Counted from the first letter of the stretch, positions 12,035 to 27,688 are shown. The stretch: DNA of 64,000 nucleotides from Phenylobacterium sp. J367 (GCF_024699985.1 NZ_JAJONA010000001.1:2170001-2234000), one strand, 5' to 3'. A program made the numbers and translations. Notes: generated from the letters alone by a model not told the origin.

Positions 12035-12179
12035 GCAGGCGCTCCCCTTCGGAAGCCATAGCGCGCGAGGCGGGCGGGAGTTCGCTGCCTTTCGAGGGCG
12101 GCCTCGACCCTGAGCGGGTCAGGGCCGGGGCTCGGCGCTTCGCGGCCGGCCCCGGGCAAGCGCGGAGGCGGTCCCGACG

Positions 12180-13467
12180 TCAGCGGATGCGGCGGAAGAT
12201 CAGCTTGTCGATCCGGCGTTCGTCCATGTCGACGACCTCGACCTCATAGGATCCCAGCCGCACCTTTTCCCCCTCGGTCGGGAAGCGGCCGAGGTGGTGC
12301 AGGACCATGCCCGCCACGGTATGGAAGGAGCCCTCCTGGAAGCTCTCCTGCAGCCGGTCGGACAGTTCCACGAGGTCCACGCGCCCGTCGACGAGGTACG
12401 AGCCGTCCTCCCGTTCCAGGATGGCCGCGCCCGGGGTGTCGTGGCTCTCCGGCAGATCGCCCGCGATCATCTCCAGCAGGTCGGTCGGCGTGATCACGCC
12501 CTCCAGCCCGCCGAACTCGTCGACGACGAAGGCCATATGCAGCCGGGACGACTTGAACTGTTCCAGGGCCCCCAGCAGGGAGGTCGTCTCCGGGATGTAC
12601 AGCGGCTCCTTGGCGATCGCCCGCAGGTCCAGCGCGGCGCCGGCAAGCAGGGCGTCCGCGACGTCGCGCTTGTGCACGACGCCCAGCGGGCTGTCGAAGT
12701 CCTGGCCTGCGGCGAGCACGAAGCGCGAGTAGGGACAGGCCATCACCTCCTGGCGGATTACGTCTTCCGGGTCGTCCAGTGAGACCCAGTAGACTTCGGT
12801 GCGCGGCGTCATGGCGACCCGGACCGGCCGGTCGCCCAGGCGCATCACCTCGTGGATCATGGCTTCTTCCTGGGGCTCGATGACGCCGGCGCCGGTGCCT
12901 TCCGCCAGCACGCTCTCCACCTCCTCCTGGGTGACCGCGGAGCCGTCGCTGTCGCGCACCCGCAGCAGGCGCAGGACCGTCGCTGTCGAGAAGGTGAGCA
13001 GGGTGACGAAGGGCCCCATCAGCCTGGCCAGACCGGTCAGCGGGCGCGCGACCACGCCGGCGATCGCCTCGGGGTGGATGAGCGCGAGGCGCTTCGGGAC
13101 GAGCTCGCCGAGGATGAGCGAGAAATAGGTCAGCAGGACCACGACGACCGCCGTGGCGATCTGTTCGGAGTAGGCGGCGAGGGCGGGGACGTCGCGCTCC
13201 AGGATGGCGTCGAGCTCGCCGGCGATCGTGGCCTGGCCGTAGGCGCCCGCCAGGATGCCGATCAGGGTGATCCCGACCTGCACGGACGACAGGAAACGGG
13301 TGGGGTCCTCGGCCAGGCGGAGCGCCGCCCGGGCCCCCCTTGTCGCCGCGCTCGGCCCGGGCCTGGAGCTTGGCCCTGCGCGAGGAGACCACGGCCAGTT
13401 CGGACATGGCGAAGACGCCGTTCAGCACCACCAGAAGGAGGACGACGGCGGAAGCAAGGAGGATCAT
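12180..13467 (-). CDS. CNNM/CorC (HlyC-type) membrane protein with CBS pair, one frameshift
   Basis: About 428 residues after removing one base from the six-C run at 13334-13339, which joins MILLASAVVLLLVVLNGVFA (DUF21 membrane domain) to VQVGITLIGILAGAYGQATI. Then follow TYFSLILGELVPKRLAL, two CBS modules (VAMTPRTEVYWVSLDD and FVVDEFGGLEGVITPTDLLE), and the CorC_HlyC C-terminal domain (VDGRVDLVELSDRL, TVAGMVLHHLGR). The family is linked to Mg2+/cation efflux. The start ATG gives a proper N-terminal membrane helix. Confidence 0.88.
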
Positions 13468-13694
13468 GAACCTGGGCAGGTCGACGACGCCCGGTTGGCG
13501 CCTCGTTGCAGGAATAGAGCGTGGCGGGCGATCCGGCGACCGCCAAACGCAAGGCAATGCGGCCGGCGCCGCCTGCGGCGGCGCTTCGCGCCGAGCGCCT
13601 CCCCTGAAGGCGAGGGGGAGGCTCCGGTGTTCACCCGATGGGAGGACGCCGCGGCGCGCGGCCTGATCGGCGGCCTTGCGGAAGGAGCCGCCGA

Positions 13695-14357
13695 ATGCCG
13701 ACGCTGGTGGAAGCCGTACTGCTGACGCTCGGCGCCCTGTTCCCGATCATGAACCCGTTCTCGACGGCGCCGCTGTTCGTCTCGCTGAGCGCCGGGATGA
13801 GCCCGGAGAAGCAGCACCGCGAGGCGTTGCGGGGCTGTCTCTACGCCTTCGCGATCCTGGTGGGCTTCCTGCTGGTCGGGTCGTGGATCATCGACTTCTT
13901 CGGCATCTCGATCCCGGGCATCCGGGTGGCGGGCGGGCTGATCATCTCGACGGTGGGGTTCCGGATGCTGTTCCCGGCGCCGCCGGCCCCGGGCGCCGCG
14001 GACGGCGGGGCGGACGGGGGCGAGATCGCCTTCACGCCGATCGCCATGCCGAGCCTGGCGGGGCCGGGGTCGATCTCGGTGGTGCTGAGCTCGGCGGCGC
14101 AGATCCGCTCCACCCGGCCGGAGGACTGGGCGCTGATCTATGTGGGCGTGGTGCTGGGCATCGCCGCCTGCACGGCGATCTCGTTCGTCGTGCTCCGGGC
14201 GTCCACCCGGATGGTGACGTTCCTGGGCAAGAGCGGGCTAGACGCCATGACCCGGATCTTCGGCTTCCTGCTGATCTGCATCGGCATGCAGTTCCTGCTG
14301 TCCGGGGTGGACGCCTTCTTCGGGATCACCGGGGGAGCGCCAAGTTTGCCCCCATAG
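13695..14357 (+). CDS. MarC-family integral membrane protein
   Basis: 220 residues with six predicted helices. Landmarks are LFPIMNPFSTAPLFVSL near the start, SIPGIRVAGGLIISTVGFRM, and IAMPSLAGPGSISVVL in the second half, all diagnostic of the MarC family. The family is widespread but has no established substrate. GAAGGAG lies eight bases before the chosen ATG. It is divergent from the CNNM gene. Confidence 0.9.
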   Translation: MPTLVEAVLLTLGALFPIMNPFSTAPLFVSLSAGMSPEKQHREALRGCLYAFAILVGFLLVGSWIIDFFGISIPGIRVAGGLIISTVGFRMLFPAPPAPGAADGGADGGEIAFTPIAMPSLAGPGSISVVLSSAAQIRSTRPEDWALIYVGVVLGIAACTAISFVVLRASTRMVTFLGKSGLDAMTRIFGFLLICIGMQFLLSGVDAFFGITGGAPSLPP

Positions 14358-14379
14358 AGCCGTTCACTTAGGGCGATAG

Positions 14380-16834
<2,455 letters not shown>

Positions 16835-16983
16835 GACCGTGACCCTCAGGCTCGCGGCGCGAGCGCGTGGCGGTCGCTGACCGCCGGTTTCGGGATAGGG
16901 GGTTTCGCCCACCGTTCAGCCTGCTACCAATCCTGCCGCGCCGATGCAGGCGCGTCGGTGAAGCGTAGGGGAGTTGGGGCGTG

Positions 16984-18447
16984 ATGAAGCGTTACCTTGT
17001 GGGCGTCGCGGCGGCGGCGGTGATGGCGGTTGCGGGGCAGGCGGCGGCGGCGCCGCTGAGCGCGCAGGACAAGAGCCAGATCACAGCGACGGTCGACAAG
17101 GGCGGCGCGCGCCTGGGCGAAGTGGCCCAGCAGATCTGGGGCTTCGCCGAGGTGGGCTACCAGGAGCACAAGAGCTCGGCCCTGCTGCAGTCGGAGCTGA
17201 AGAAGGCCGGCTTCAAGGTGCAGGCCGGCGTCGCCAGCATGCCGACCGCCTTCGTGGCCAGCTTCAAGACCGGCGACGGGCCGGTGGTGGCGATCCTCGC
17301 CGAATATGACGCCCTGCCGGGCCTCGCCCAGGCGGCCGTGCCGGAGCGCAAGGTCGTGCCGGGCGTGGCGGGCCATGCCTGCGGCCACCACGTGTTCGGG
17401 GCGGCGTCGGTCGCCGCGGCCATCGCGCTGGCCGACTGGATGAAGGCCAATGGGGTGAAGGGCGAGGTCCGGGTCTATGGCTCGCCCGCCGAGGAAGGCG
17501 GCTCGGGCAAGGTCTATCTGGTGCGCGACGGCCTGTTCAAGGACGTGGACGTGACCCTGCACTGGCACGCCGGCGACGCGAACGACGCGAGCCAGGGGAT
17601 CAGCCTGGCCAACATCTCCGGCAAGTACCGGTTCGCGGGCGCGGCGGCCCACGCCTCGGCGGCGCCGTTCCGTGGGCGCTCGGCCCTGGACGGCGTCGAG
17701 GTGATGAACAACGCCGTCAACATGATGCGCGAGCACATCCCGGACGGGACGCGCATCCACTATGTGATCACCGACGGGGGCCTGGCGCCCAACGTCGTGC
17801 CGGAGAAGGCGGAGGTCTATTACTACGTCCGCCACCGCGACCCGCAGGTGGTCCGCGAGGTGATGGCCCGGGTGCAGAAGGCCGCCGAGGGCGCGGCCAT
17901 GGCGACGGAGACCAAGGTCAGCTTCGAGCAGACCGGCGGGGTCTACAACATGCTGCCCAACGAGACGCTGGCGAAGGTCATGGACCAGAACCTGCGCGAG
18001 GTGGGCGGCGTGAAGTACGACGCCAAGGAGCGGGCGTTCGCCGAGGCGATGAAGTCGCTGCTGCCGTCGAACCGGGCGACGCTCGAGAGCGCGGCCGAGG
18101 TGCAGCCGATGCGGATCGGCGGCGAGGGCGGCGGCTCGACCGACGTCGCCGACGTGAGCTGGGTGACGCCGACGGTGGGCATGCGGGCGGCGGCCTGGGT
18201 GCCCGGCACCCCGGCGCACAGCTGGCAGGCGGTGGCGGCCGGCGGCACGACCATCGCCAACAAGGCGGGCGTGGTGGCGGCCAAGACGCTGGCGCTGACC
18301 GGGGCGGCGCTGTTCCGCGACCCGGAGACCATCGCGGCGGCGAAGGCCGAGCTCGCCCAGAAGCGCGGCCCGGACTTCCAGTACAAGGCGATGGTCGGCG
18401 ATCGGCCGCCGCCGCTGGATTACCGCAACAAGTCCGGCGCGGAGTAG
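16984..18447 (+). CDS. Secreted M20-family amidohydrolase (AbgB-like)
   Basis: 487 residues with a signal peptide (MKRYLVGVAAAAVMAVAGQA). The dinuclear zinc site is visible in VAILAEYDALPGL, GHACGHHVFG and SPAEEGGSGK. HASAAPFRGRSALDG and the dimerisation lid typical of M20D aminoacylases follow, and GGSTDVADVSW supplies a late ligand region. Likely hydrolyses N-acyl or p-aminobenzoyl amino acid amides in the periplasm. An in-frame GTG sits one codon upstream of the chosen ATG. The next gene is another exported hydrolase. Confidence 0.93.
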   Translation: MKRYLVGVAAAAVMAVAGQAAAAPLSAQDKSQITATVDKGGARLGEVAQQIWGFAEVGYQEHKSSALLQSELKKAGFKVQAGVASMPTAFVASFKTGDGPVVAILAEYDALPGLAQAAVPERKVVPGVAGHACGHHVFGAASVAAAIALADWMKANGVKGEVRVYGSPAEEGGSGKVYLVRDGLFKDVDVTLHWHAGDANDASQGISLANISGKYRFAGAAAHASAAPFRGRSALDGVEVMNNAVNMMREHIPDGTRIHYVITDGGLAPNVVPEKAEVYYYVRHRDPQVVREVMARVQKAAEGAAMATETKVSFEQTGGVYNMLPNETLAKVMDQNLREVGGVKYDAKERAFAEAMKSLLPSNRATLESAAEVQPMRIGGEGGGSTDVADVSWVTPTVGMRAAAWVPGTPAHSWQAVAAGGTTIANKAGVVAAKTLALTGAALFRDPETIAAAKAELAQKRGPDFQYKAMVGDRPPPLDYRNKSGAE

Positions 18448-18466
18448 GGCGCGGCCGGCGCGGCGG

Positions 18467-18585
18467 GCCCTCTCCCTACCCTCTCCCTCTCTGCTTCGCG
18501 GGGGGAGAGGAGGGGATGGCTCGGGCGCGCGGCTCCACCTCCTCTCCCCCGGGCGCAGCCCGAGAGGGAGGGGGAGGGAGAGGGC
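18467..18585. repeat. Type II palindromic repeat, copy A
   Basis: An inverted pair of CCCTCTCCCTACCCTCTCC-like arms, each followed by an inner CTCTCCCCC/GGGGGAGAG hairpin with a TTCGC or CGCAG loop. Copy B lies at 28781-28900. The layout (hairpin at each end, whole unit also inverted) is the same as in the type I elements. Confidence 0.8.
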
Positions 18586-18643
18586 TTGCTCCCTCCACGG
18601 CGCGGCGCCTTGATGCCTCCAGACTTGAGCATGGGGGCGGGCG

Positions 18644-19546
18644 ATGCGGGCGATCGTGGGCGGGGTGGTTCTGGCGGCGATCCTGGCGGGCGGGGCGGCG
18701 GCCCAACAGGCGCAGCCGGACTGGTCGAAGGTGGAGATCAAGGCCACCGACCTCGGGCGCCGGACCTGGATGCTCGAGGGCCAGGGCGGCAACCTCACCC
18801 TGATCGCCGGGGACGACGGGGCGATCCTTGTCGACAGCCAGTTCGCGCCGCTGCACGACAAGATCAGGGCGAAGGTCGCCGAGCTCGCCGGCCAGCCGGT
18901 GCGCTACCTGGTCAACACCCACCTGCACGGCGACCACACCGGCGGCAACCAGGCCTTCTGGCTGGCGGGCGCGACCCTCGTCGGCCATGCGAACCTGAAG
19001 GCAAGCCTGGCCGCGGGCACGACCAATGCCCTGACCGGCGCCAAGATCCCGCCGGCTCCGGCCGCGGCCCTGCCGAAGGTCACCTACGGCCAGCGCACGA
19101 CGGTGTCGGTGAAGGGGCGGACGGTGGAGCTGGTGCACATGCCGCTGGCCCACACGAAGGGCGACACGGCGGTCAGGGTGCGCGACGCCGACGTGCTGGC
19201 CACCGGCGACATCGTCTCCTGGGGCGCGCGCTATCCGAACATCGACGTGGGCGACGGCGGCGACATCGACGGGATGATCGCCGCGGTGGACGGGTTCCTG
19301 AAGATGGCGGGGCCGAAGACCAAGATCGTGCCGGGGCACGGCAAGCTGATGACCCGCGCCGACCTCGCGGCCTACCGCCAGCTGCTGGCCGACGCCCGCG
19401 ACGCGGTCGGCGCGCTGAAGGCGGCCGGCCGGTCAGAGGACGAGGCGGTGGCCGCCAGGCCGCTGGCCGACGTCCAGGCCCGGGCCGGCGCCACCGACCC
19501 GCAGAGCGCGACCCTCGTCAGGCTGATCTACCGGTCGGTGGGGTAG
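18644..19546 (+). CDS. Exported metallo-beta-lactamase-fold hydrolase
   Basis: 300 residues with a signal peptide (MRAIVGGVVLAAILAGGAAA). The zinc motif is NTHLHGDHTGG at about residue 90, with further ligands at MPLAHTKGDTAV, VLATGDIVSWG and VPGHGKL. It resembles cyclase-like or QuiP-type MBL hydrolases rather than a true beta-lactamase; the substrate is unknown. Its stop is two bases before the stop of the convergent lipoprotein gene. It may be transcribed with the preceding M20 gene across the repeat. Confidence 0.92.
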   Translation: MRAIVGGVVLAAILAGGAAAQQAQPDWSKVEIKATDLGRRTWMLEGQGGNLTLIAGDDGAILVDSQFAPLHDKIRAKVAELAGQPVRYLVNTHLHGDHTGGNQAFWLAGATLVGHANLKASLAAGTTNALTGAKIPPAPAAALPKVTYGQRTTVSVKGRTVELVHMPLAHTKGDTAVRVRDADVLATGDIVSWGARYPNIDVGDGGDIDGMIAAVDGFLKMAGPKTKIVPGHGKLMTRADLAAYRQLLADARDAVGALKAAGRSEDEAVAARPLADVQARAGATDPQSATLVRLIYRSVG

Positions 19547-19548
19547 GG

Positions 19549-22133
<2,585 letters not shown>

Positions 22134-22157
22134 GGAAGTCGCCCAGCCCATCCCAAT

Positions 22158-22262
22158 CCTGTCATCGCGGACGGCCGCAGGCCGATCCGGGACCCAGGTG
22201 GACAGGCCTTGCGGTAGCCCCTGGGTCCCGGCTCTTCGATTCGCTGCGGCGGGATGGCGGGA
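22158..22262. repeat. Type V (GGGACCCAGG) palindromic repeat
   Basis: Contains CCGGGACCCAGG and, inverted, CCTGGGTCCCGG around a central loop, flanked by outer complementary segments. Related units lie at 48831-48976 and 55985-56100. It fills most of the gap between the asd and glucosidase stops. Confidence 0.65.
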
Positions 22263-22282
22263 ATACTTGAACGTCGAGTTCG

Positions 22283-24910
22283 CTACAGCGGCAGCTTCCG
22301 GCTCTCCGTTACCGCGAAGCTGCCGCGGGCGCCGGGGGGCGGTTTCAGGCCGGGGCGGGCGACGGGCTGGCCGCCGCCGACGAAGACCTCGACCGGGCCG
22401 GGGCGGACGGCGCGGACGCCCTGGTCGTCGACGGTGGAGAGCGCGCGGTCGTCCAGGGCGAAGCGGACGGTCTTCGTCTCGCCGCGCTTCAGGTGGACGC
22501 GCTCGAAGCCCTTCAGGCTGCGGATCGGCTGGCCCGCCTTGCCGGCGTGGGTCAGGTAGAGCTGGACCACCTCGTCGCCGTCCATCCCGCCGGTGTTGGT
22601 GACGTCGACGGTGACGCCCGTGGGATCGGCCTTCAGGTTGGCGTAGGCGAAGGTCGTGTAGCTGAGGCCGTGGCCGAACGGGTAGAGCGCCTCGCCGCCG
22701 AAGTAGCGGTAGGTGCGGTTGGTCATCCTGTAGTCGCCGAAGGCCGGGAGCTGGTCGGCGGACTTGTAGAAGGTGACCGGCAGGCGGCCGGCCGGGTTGA
22801 AGTCGCCGGCGATCAGCTGGGCGACCGCATGGCCGCCCTCGGCGCCGGGGTACCAGGCCTCGACGATGGCGGGCAGGTTGGCGTCGGCCCAGTTCACGGC
22901 GAGCGCGCTGCCGTTCATCAGCACCAGGACGACCGGCTTGCCGACCGCGGCGACGCGTTCGAGCAGCTTCTGCTGCGGCGCGGGGAGGTCGAGGCTGGTG
23001 CGGTCGCCGCCGGCGAAGCCGGGCACCTCGAGCTTCATCTCCTCGCCCTCGACGCGGGCGGTGAGGCCGCCCACGAAGACCACGAGGTCGGCGTTGCGGG
23101 CGGCGGCCACAGCGTCGTCGCCATTGAAGGACGGCAGGCTCCAGATCAGCCGCTGGGGCCCTTCACCCCGCGCTGGAAGCCCTCGACGCGGATGGCGTAG
23201 CGCTTGCCGGCTTCGAGCCGCACGCCGCCGTCGAGGATCGAGGGCGCGTCGCCGACGCCCCATTCCTCGACCACGGGCTTGCCGTCGACATAGACCCGGT
23301 AGCCGTTGTCGCTGGCGAAGCGGAAGCGGTAGTCGCCGGTCTCCGGGGCGGTGATGTAGCCGGTCCAGCGGGCCGAGCTCTGGCGGTCGCCGGTCCAGTC
23401 GAAGGCGGGCGCGGGGACGGTCTTCGTCTCGGCGGCGCCCGCGAGGTCGACGCCCTTGAACGTCTCCTGCTTCAGGCCCTTGGCGGCGCAGGCGGCGTCG
23501 ATGCAGAAGGCGCTGGCCGGGACGACGGCGGTGGCCGGACCGACCAGGCCCGTGCCCTCGGCGTAGGCGATCTCGGCGTTCGGGAAGCGGGCGCGCAGGC
23601 CGGCCAGCACGGTCACCGGCTTCGACGGCGTGCCGTAGTAGTTGCCGATCAGGGCGTCGAGGCTGTCGGCGTTGGGGCCGATCACGGCGATACGGCGGGG
23701 CGCGGCCTTCAGCGGCAGCAGGCCGTCATTCTTCAGGAGCACCATCGAGGCCCTGGCCATCTTCAGGGAGACGGCGTGGTGGGCGGGCGTGTCGTTGTCC
23801 TTGGCGGTGATCTTCGAGAACGGCACGTCGGCCGGCGGATCGAAGAGGCCCAGCCGGATGCGGTCGGCGAACAGGCGGACGAGGGCCCGGTCGACCAGGG
23901 CCTCCGACAGCATGCCCTTCTCCACCGCCGAGACGACGGCCCCGGCCTCGGTGTTCCAGTCCTGGCGGTAGTCGCCGCAGACCAGGTCCATGCCGGCCGC
24001 GAGCGCCTTGGTGATCGCCTCCTCGGGCGTCTTCACCCAGGCCAGGCTGTCCTCGCGGTAGAGGTTGGCGGCGGCGCCGCAGTCGGAGACCACATGGCCC
24101 CTGAAGCCCCAGGCTTCGCGCAGGCGGGTGTTGAGCAGGTCCTCCGACGCGCAGGCGGGAATGCCGTCCACGGCGTTGTAGGCGCACATCACCGACTGGA
24201 CCTTGCCCTCGGTGACCGTGGCGCGGAACGCCGGCAGGTAGGTCTCCTCCAGGTCCTTGGGCGCCGGGTGGACGTCCTCGCGGTGGCGGTTGCTCTCCGG
24301 CCCGGAGTGAACGGCGTAGTGCTTCGAGGTGGCGATGGTCTGGAGGTACTTGGGGTCGTTCCCCTGCAGGCCCTGGATGAAGGCGATGCCCATGCGGCCG
24401 GTGAGGTGCGGGTCCTCGCCGTAGGTCTCCTGGCCGCGGCCCCAGCGCGGGTCGCGGAAGATGTTGATGTTCGGCGACCAGACGGTCAGGCCCCGATACC
24501 AGTCGGTCCCGCCGTTCGGGTGGACGCGCTCGGCGTACTTGGCGCGGAACTCGACGCCGATGGTGGAGGCGGCCTCCTTCATCAGCACCGGATCCCAGGA
24601 GGCGGCCATGCCGATCGCCTGGGGGAAGACGGTGGCGAAGCCGGCGCGGGCCACGCCGTGCAGGCCCTCGTTCCACCAGTTGTATTCGGGGACGCCGAGG
24701 CGGGGGGATGGCCGGAGCGGTGTGGCCGATCTGGCGGGACTTCTCGGCCAGGGTCATCTGCGCGACCAGGGCCTGGGCCCGCTGCTCGGCGGGGAGCTTC
24801 GGATCGCGCCAGGGCTGGGCCTCCTGGGCGGCCGCGGACTGGGCCAGGGCTCCCAGGCAGAGAACCACGCACGCCAAATCGAGCCTGCTGACCACGGACC
24901 ATCCTCCCAT
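22283..24910 (-). CDS. Secreted GH3 beta-glucosidase/xylosidase with PA14 domain, two frameshifts
   Basis: About 875 residues after removing one G at 24702-24707 and adding one base near 23155-23160. A signal peptide (LDLACVVLCLGALAQSAAAQ) precedes the GH3 barrel (VFPQAIGMAASWD, SKHYAVHSGPESNRH) with VVSDCGAAANLY carrying the nucleophile Asp. The second domain (RIAVIGPNADSLDALIGNYY) is interrupted by a PA14 carbohydrate-binding module (ARWTGYITAPETGDYRFRF) and resumes at LVVFVGG. A FnIII-like end follows GHGLSYTTFAY. It hydrolyses beta-linked glycosides of plant material. GGAGG before an in-frame GTG at 24895 suggests that codon as an alternative start. Confidence 0.92.
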
Positions 24911-24920
24911 ATCGTTGTTG

Positions 24921-24934
24921 TGGTACCGCTACCA
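24921..24934 (-). promoter_or_regulatory. Candidate LacI-family operator
   Basis: TGGTACCGCTACCA: perfect five-base inverted arms TGGTA/TACCA around a four-base centre, located 11 bases upstream of the glucosidase reading frame. The shape and half-site match operators of LacI/GalR-type sugar repressors. No LacI gene lies in this window. Confidence 0.5.
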
Positions 24935-24940
24935 GCAAAG

Positions 24941-25160
24941 CGGGGGAGGTGGGAAGTGGGTGTGGCTTCACCTCCCCGGCTCGGAGCGGCGGCGGGAGGG
25001 GGACCGCCGGCCGAACCCGGCGCATGCCGGGTGAAGAGCCGGGGGGTGGAGGGGCAGGCCCCACGCATTGCCGGCCGCTTGCCCCCTCCACCCTTCGCTC
25101 TTCGCCAGCTTACGCTGGCTCGGCGAACGGTCCCCCTACCGCCGCTGACGCGGGGGAGGT
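24941..25160. repeat. Large composite inverted repeat
   Basis: Starts and ends with CGGGGGAGGTG-type arms, with inner complementary blocks GGGTGGAGGGG and CCCCCTCCACCC and a TTCGCCAGCTTACGCTGGC hairpin. It has the same general layout as the other palindromic families, but I saw no second copy in the window. Confidence 0.6.
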
Positions 25161-25182
25161 GAAAGGCGGGGGCGTCGCCCCC

Positions 25183-25446
25183 CTACCCGAGCGCCGAGGG
25201 CCAGGGGATGGGCTGGGCCATCTCGGTTTCGCGGGCGCGGTCCCAGGCGAGCACGCGGCCGGCGGAGCCTTCGCGCTCGGCGATGCGCAGGCCGCGGTAG
25301 GCGCCCGGCGCCCAGTCCGTGGGCTTGCTGCAACGGCGCAGGCCGTCGGCCTGGTCGTGGGTGAGTTCGATGACGCGGGGCTCGCCCAGGCGGTGGGCGG
25401 TCAGGATGGCGAAGTTGACGGCCCACAGGATGGCGTCGTCGCGCAT
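25183..25446 (-). CDS. Conserved hypothetical protein
   Basis: 87 residues, MRDDAILWAVNFAILTAHRL followed by ELTHDQADGLRRCSKPTDW and a GRVLAWDRARETEMA end. No signal peptide. I do not recognise a family. GGAGG lies upstream of the chosen ATG; a longer form from an upstream GTG is less likely. It looks like a compact cytoplasmic domain. Confidence 0.6.
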   Translation of the reverse strand: MRDDAILWAVNFAILTAHRLGEPRVIELTHDQADGLRRCSKPTDWAPGAYRGLRIAEREGSAGRVLAWDRARETEMAQPIPWPSALG

Positions 25447-25788
25447 GGCGCTTCCTCCACGCCCGCGCCGCCTCTCTGTCCGGGTGACGTCGGGGCAGCC
25501 GAATGGAACCATGGCCGGCGCCGGGCGGGAAGCAAAAACAAGGGCTTGGGAATGGCGGCCCCGGCAGCCTTTGAAGGCGCCAGGACCGCTCGCCCACGTT
25601 CCGGACCCTGGGGGGAGGGGAGGCCCGGAAGCGCGATCCCGCCTGATATGGGGACTTCCGCCGCCGACAGAAGGGGAGCGCCGTCACGTCAGTTGCGCCA
25701 AGTGGTCGCAGGTGTTGAGCAAGTGGTCGGCCCGGGCGCCTGCATCCCCGAGGCGATATGAGGAAAACTCGCCCTGATTTGAGCCATC
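25447..25788. other. Intergenic stretch
   Basis: About 340 bases between divergent genes, presumably holding both promoters; no motif I can name. Confidence 0.45.
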
Positions 25789-27684
25789 GTGGCGGCGCGC
25801 GCTACTCAGGGATGCTGGCATCCCGATGTTCGCAGACTAATCTTCGATCGGGTTGTCGCCACTCTGGACGGGGGTGCGATTTTGCATGAGCAGGCCGTAA
25901 GCGCACCGTATGCTGACGGATCGCCGGCTCGCGACCTGTTCCAGGTCTATTGGCAGACGACTCCCGACAGCCTGTTCTCGGTGGAGGTGCTGACCGACGG
26001 GACCTTCGTGTTCGGGGGGCTCAATCCGAGCCATGAGCAGGCCACGGGGCTGAAGTCCGAGGCGCTCGCCCGCCGCCGGCCCGAGGATGTCCTCGACGCG
26101 GTGACCGCGGAGAAGGTGCTGGAACGCTATCGCGCCTGTGTCGCCGCGCGCGAGCCGATCCGCTACCTGGAGGTCCTGGCGCTGCCGGGGGGCGAGAGGC
26201 TCTGGCACACGAGCCTGACGCCCCTGATCGACGAAGGCGGCCGGGTCGTCTGGCTGTTGGGCACGGCCCGGGACCTGACCGAACAGATCCGCACCCACCA
26301 GGCCCTGATCGCCAGCGAGGAGCGGGTTCGCACAATCCTGAGTAGTATCACCGACTGCTATTACACCCTCGACAAGACGGGCCGGCTCGATGACCTGAAC
26401 CCGCAGGCGGAAGCCTGGTTCGGCGTGCCCCGGGACTACATCATCGGCCTTAACGCCGAGGACGCGGGCACCTTCAGCCTCCAGGCGCTGCGCGCCTTCC
26501 AGCGCGCCCTGAAGGACGGGGAGGAGAGCCATCTGGAGCTGCCGTCGCGCGTGCGGCCGGGCTGCTGGATCGAGATGCACGTCTATCCCTCCGACACCGG
26601 GGCGACCGTGCTGTTCCGTGACATCACCCAGCGCAAGCGCGAGGCCCAGGAGGTGGAGCGGGCCCGCGGCCTGCTGCGCGAGACGCTGGACGCGCTCACC
26701 GCCCAGGTGCTGATCCTCGACGGCAAGGGCACGATCGTCGGCGCCAACGCCGCCTTCCAGGCCTTCGCCACGGCCCGCGGCCTGGCGCCCGCGGCGATCG
26801 GCGAGAACTATCTGGAGCTGACCCGCGACACCCGCGCCGGCGCCCGGCTCGCGTCGATCCGCAAGGGTTTGACCGCGGTGCTCCAGAAGGGCGCGCGGGG
26901 GTTCGAGACCGAGTACGCCATGCAGGTGGCCGGTGAGCCCCGGAGCTTCCAGCTCAGGATCTCGCGCTTCGAGCACGACGGCGAGGTGCGGGTGGTGGTG
27001 GCCCACGAGGACGTCACCGAAACGGTGCGGGCGGTGGCGCTGGCCAAGGACGCCGCCGAACGCGTGCTGGTCGGCCAGGACCAGGAACGTCGCCGGATCG
27101 CCATGGAGCTGCACGACTCCACCGGCCAGCAGCTCGTCGCCATGCACCTGACGATCGCCCAGCTCCGGCGCTGCCTGGAGGACAACCCGGCGGCCAGCGC
27201 CCTGGTGGACGACCTCACCCGCTCGCTGCAGGAGGCCCACCGCGAGATCCGCACGCTGTCCTACCTCATCCACCCGCCGGGACTGGAGCACGAGGGCGTG
27301 GACACCCTGATCCACCGCTTCGCGGAAGGATTTGCCCGGCGCTCGGGGATCGACGTGGACGTCAGCCTGCCCGAACCGATGCCGGCCCTGAGCGAGGCCC
27401 AGGAGCGGGTGGTGTTCCGCATGCTCCAGGAGAGCCTGGTCAACGTGCACCGCCACTCGGGCTCGACGCGGGTCGAGGTGCGACTGGCGCTGGCCGGCGA
27501 CAGCCTGATGGTGGAGATCCGCGACAACGGCCGCGGCTTCCCCGGCCCGCCGACCATCCAGACCGGGAGCGGCATCCAGGTGATGCAGGAGCGCATCAAG
27601 CAGCTCGGCGGGGCGCTGACCATCGCCGACGCGGCGCCCGGCGCGGCGCTGACCGCCCGGCTGCCGCTGAAGCGGGCGGGGTAG
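25789..27684 (+). CDS. Soluble sensor histidine kinase with three PAS domains (HisKA_3 type)
   Basis: 631 residues from a GTG. PAS modules lie at about 50-165 (LPGGERLWHTSLTPLIDEGG), 175-290 (ITDCYYTLDKTGRLDDLNPQ) and 300-420. The NarL/DesK-class dimerisation helix has ERRRIAMELHDSTGQQLVAM, with His in ELHDSTGQ as phospho-acceptor. The ATPase domain has FRMLQESLVNVHRHS (N-box) and VEIRDNGRGFPG (G1). No membrane helices, so it senses a cytoplasmic or diffusible signal. Its regulator should be a LuxR/NarL-type protein, but none is adjacent, so it is an orphan kinase here. Confidence 0.92.
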   Translation: MAARATQGCWHPDVRRLIFDRVVATLDGGAILHEQAVSAPYADGSPARDLFQVYWQTTPDSLFSVEVLTDGTFVFGGLNPSHEQATGLKSEALARRRPEDVLDAVTAEKVLERYRACVAAREPIRYLEVLALPGGERLWHTSLTPLIDEGGRVVWLLGTARDLTEQIRTHQALIASEERVRTILSSITDCYYTLDKTGRLDDLNPQAEAWFGVPRDYIIGLNAEDAGTFSLQALRAFQRALKDGEESHLELPSRVRPGCWIEMHVYPSDTGATVLFRDITQRKREAQEVERARGLLRETLDALTAQVLILDGKGTIVGANAAFQAFATARGLAPAAIGENYLELTRDTRAGARLASIRKGLTAVLQKGARGFETEYAMQVAGEPRSFQLRISRFEHDGEVRVVVAHEDVTETVRAVALAKDAAERVLVGQDQERRRIAMELHDSTGQQLVAMHLTIAQLRRCLEDNPAASALVDDLTRSLQEAHREIRTLSYLIHPPGLEHEGVDTLIHRFAEGFARRSGIDVDVSLPEPMPALSEAQERVVFRMLQESLVNVHRHSGSTRVEVRLALAGDSLMVEIRDNGRGFPGPPTIQTGSGIQVMQERIKQLGGALTIADAAPGAALTARLPLKRAG

Positions 27685-27688
27685 GGCC

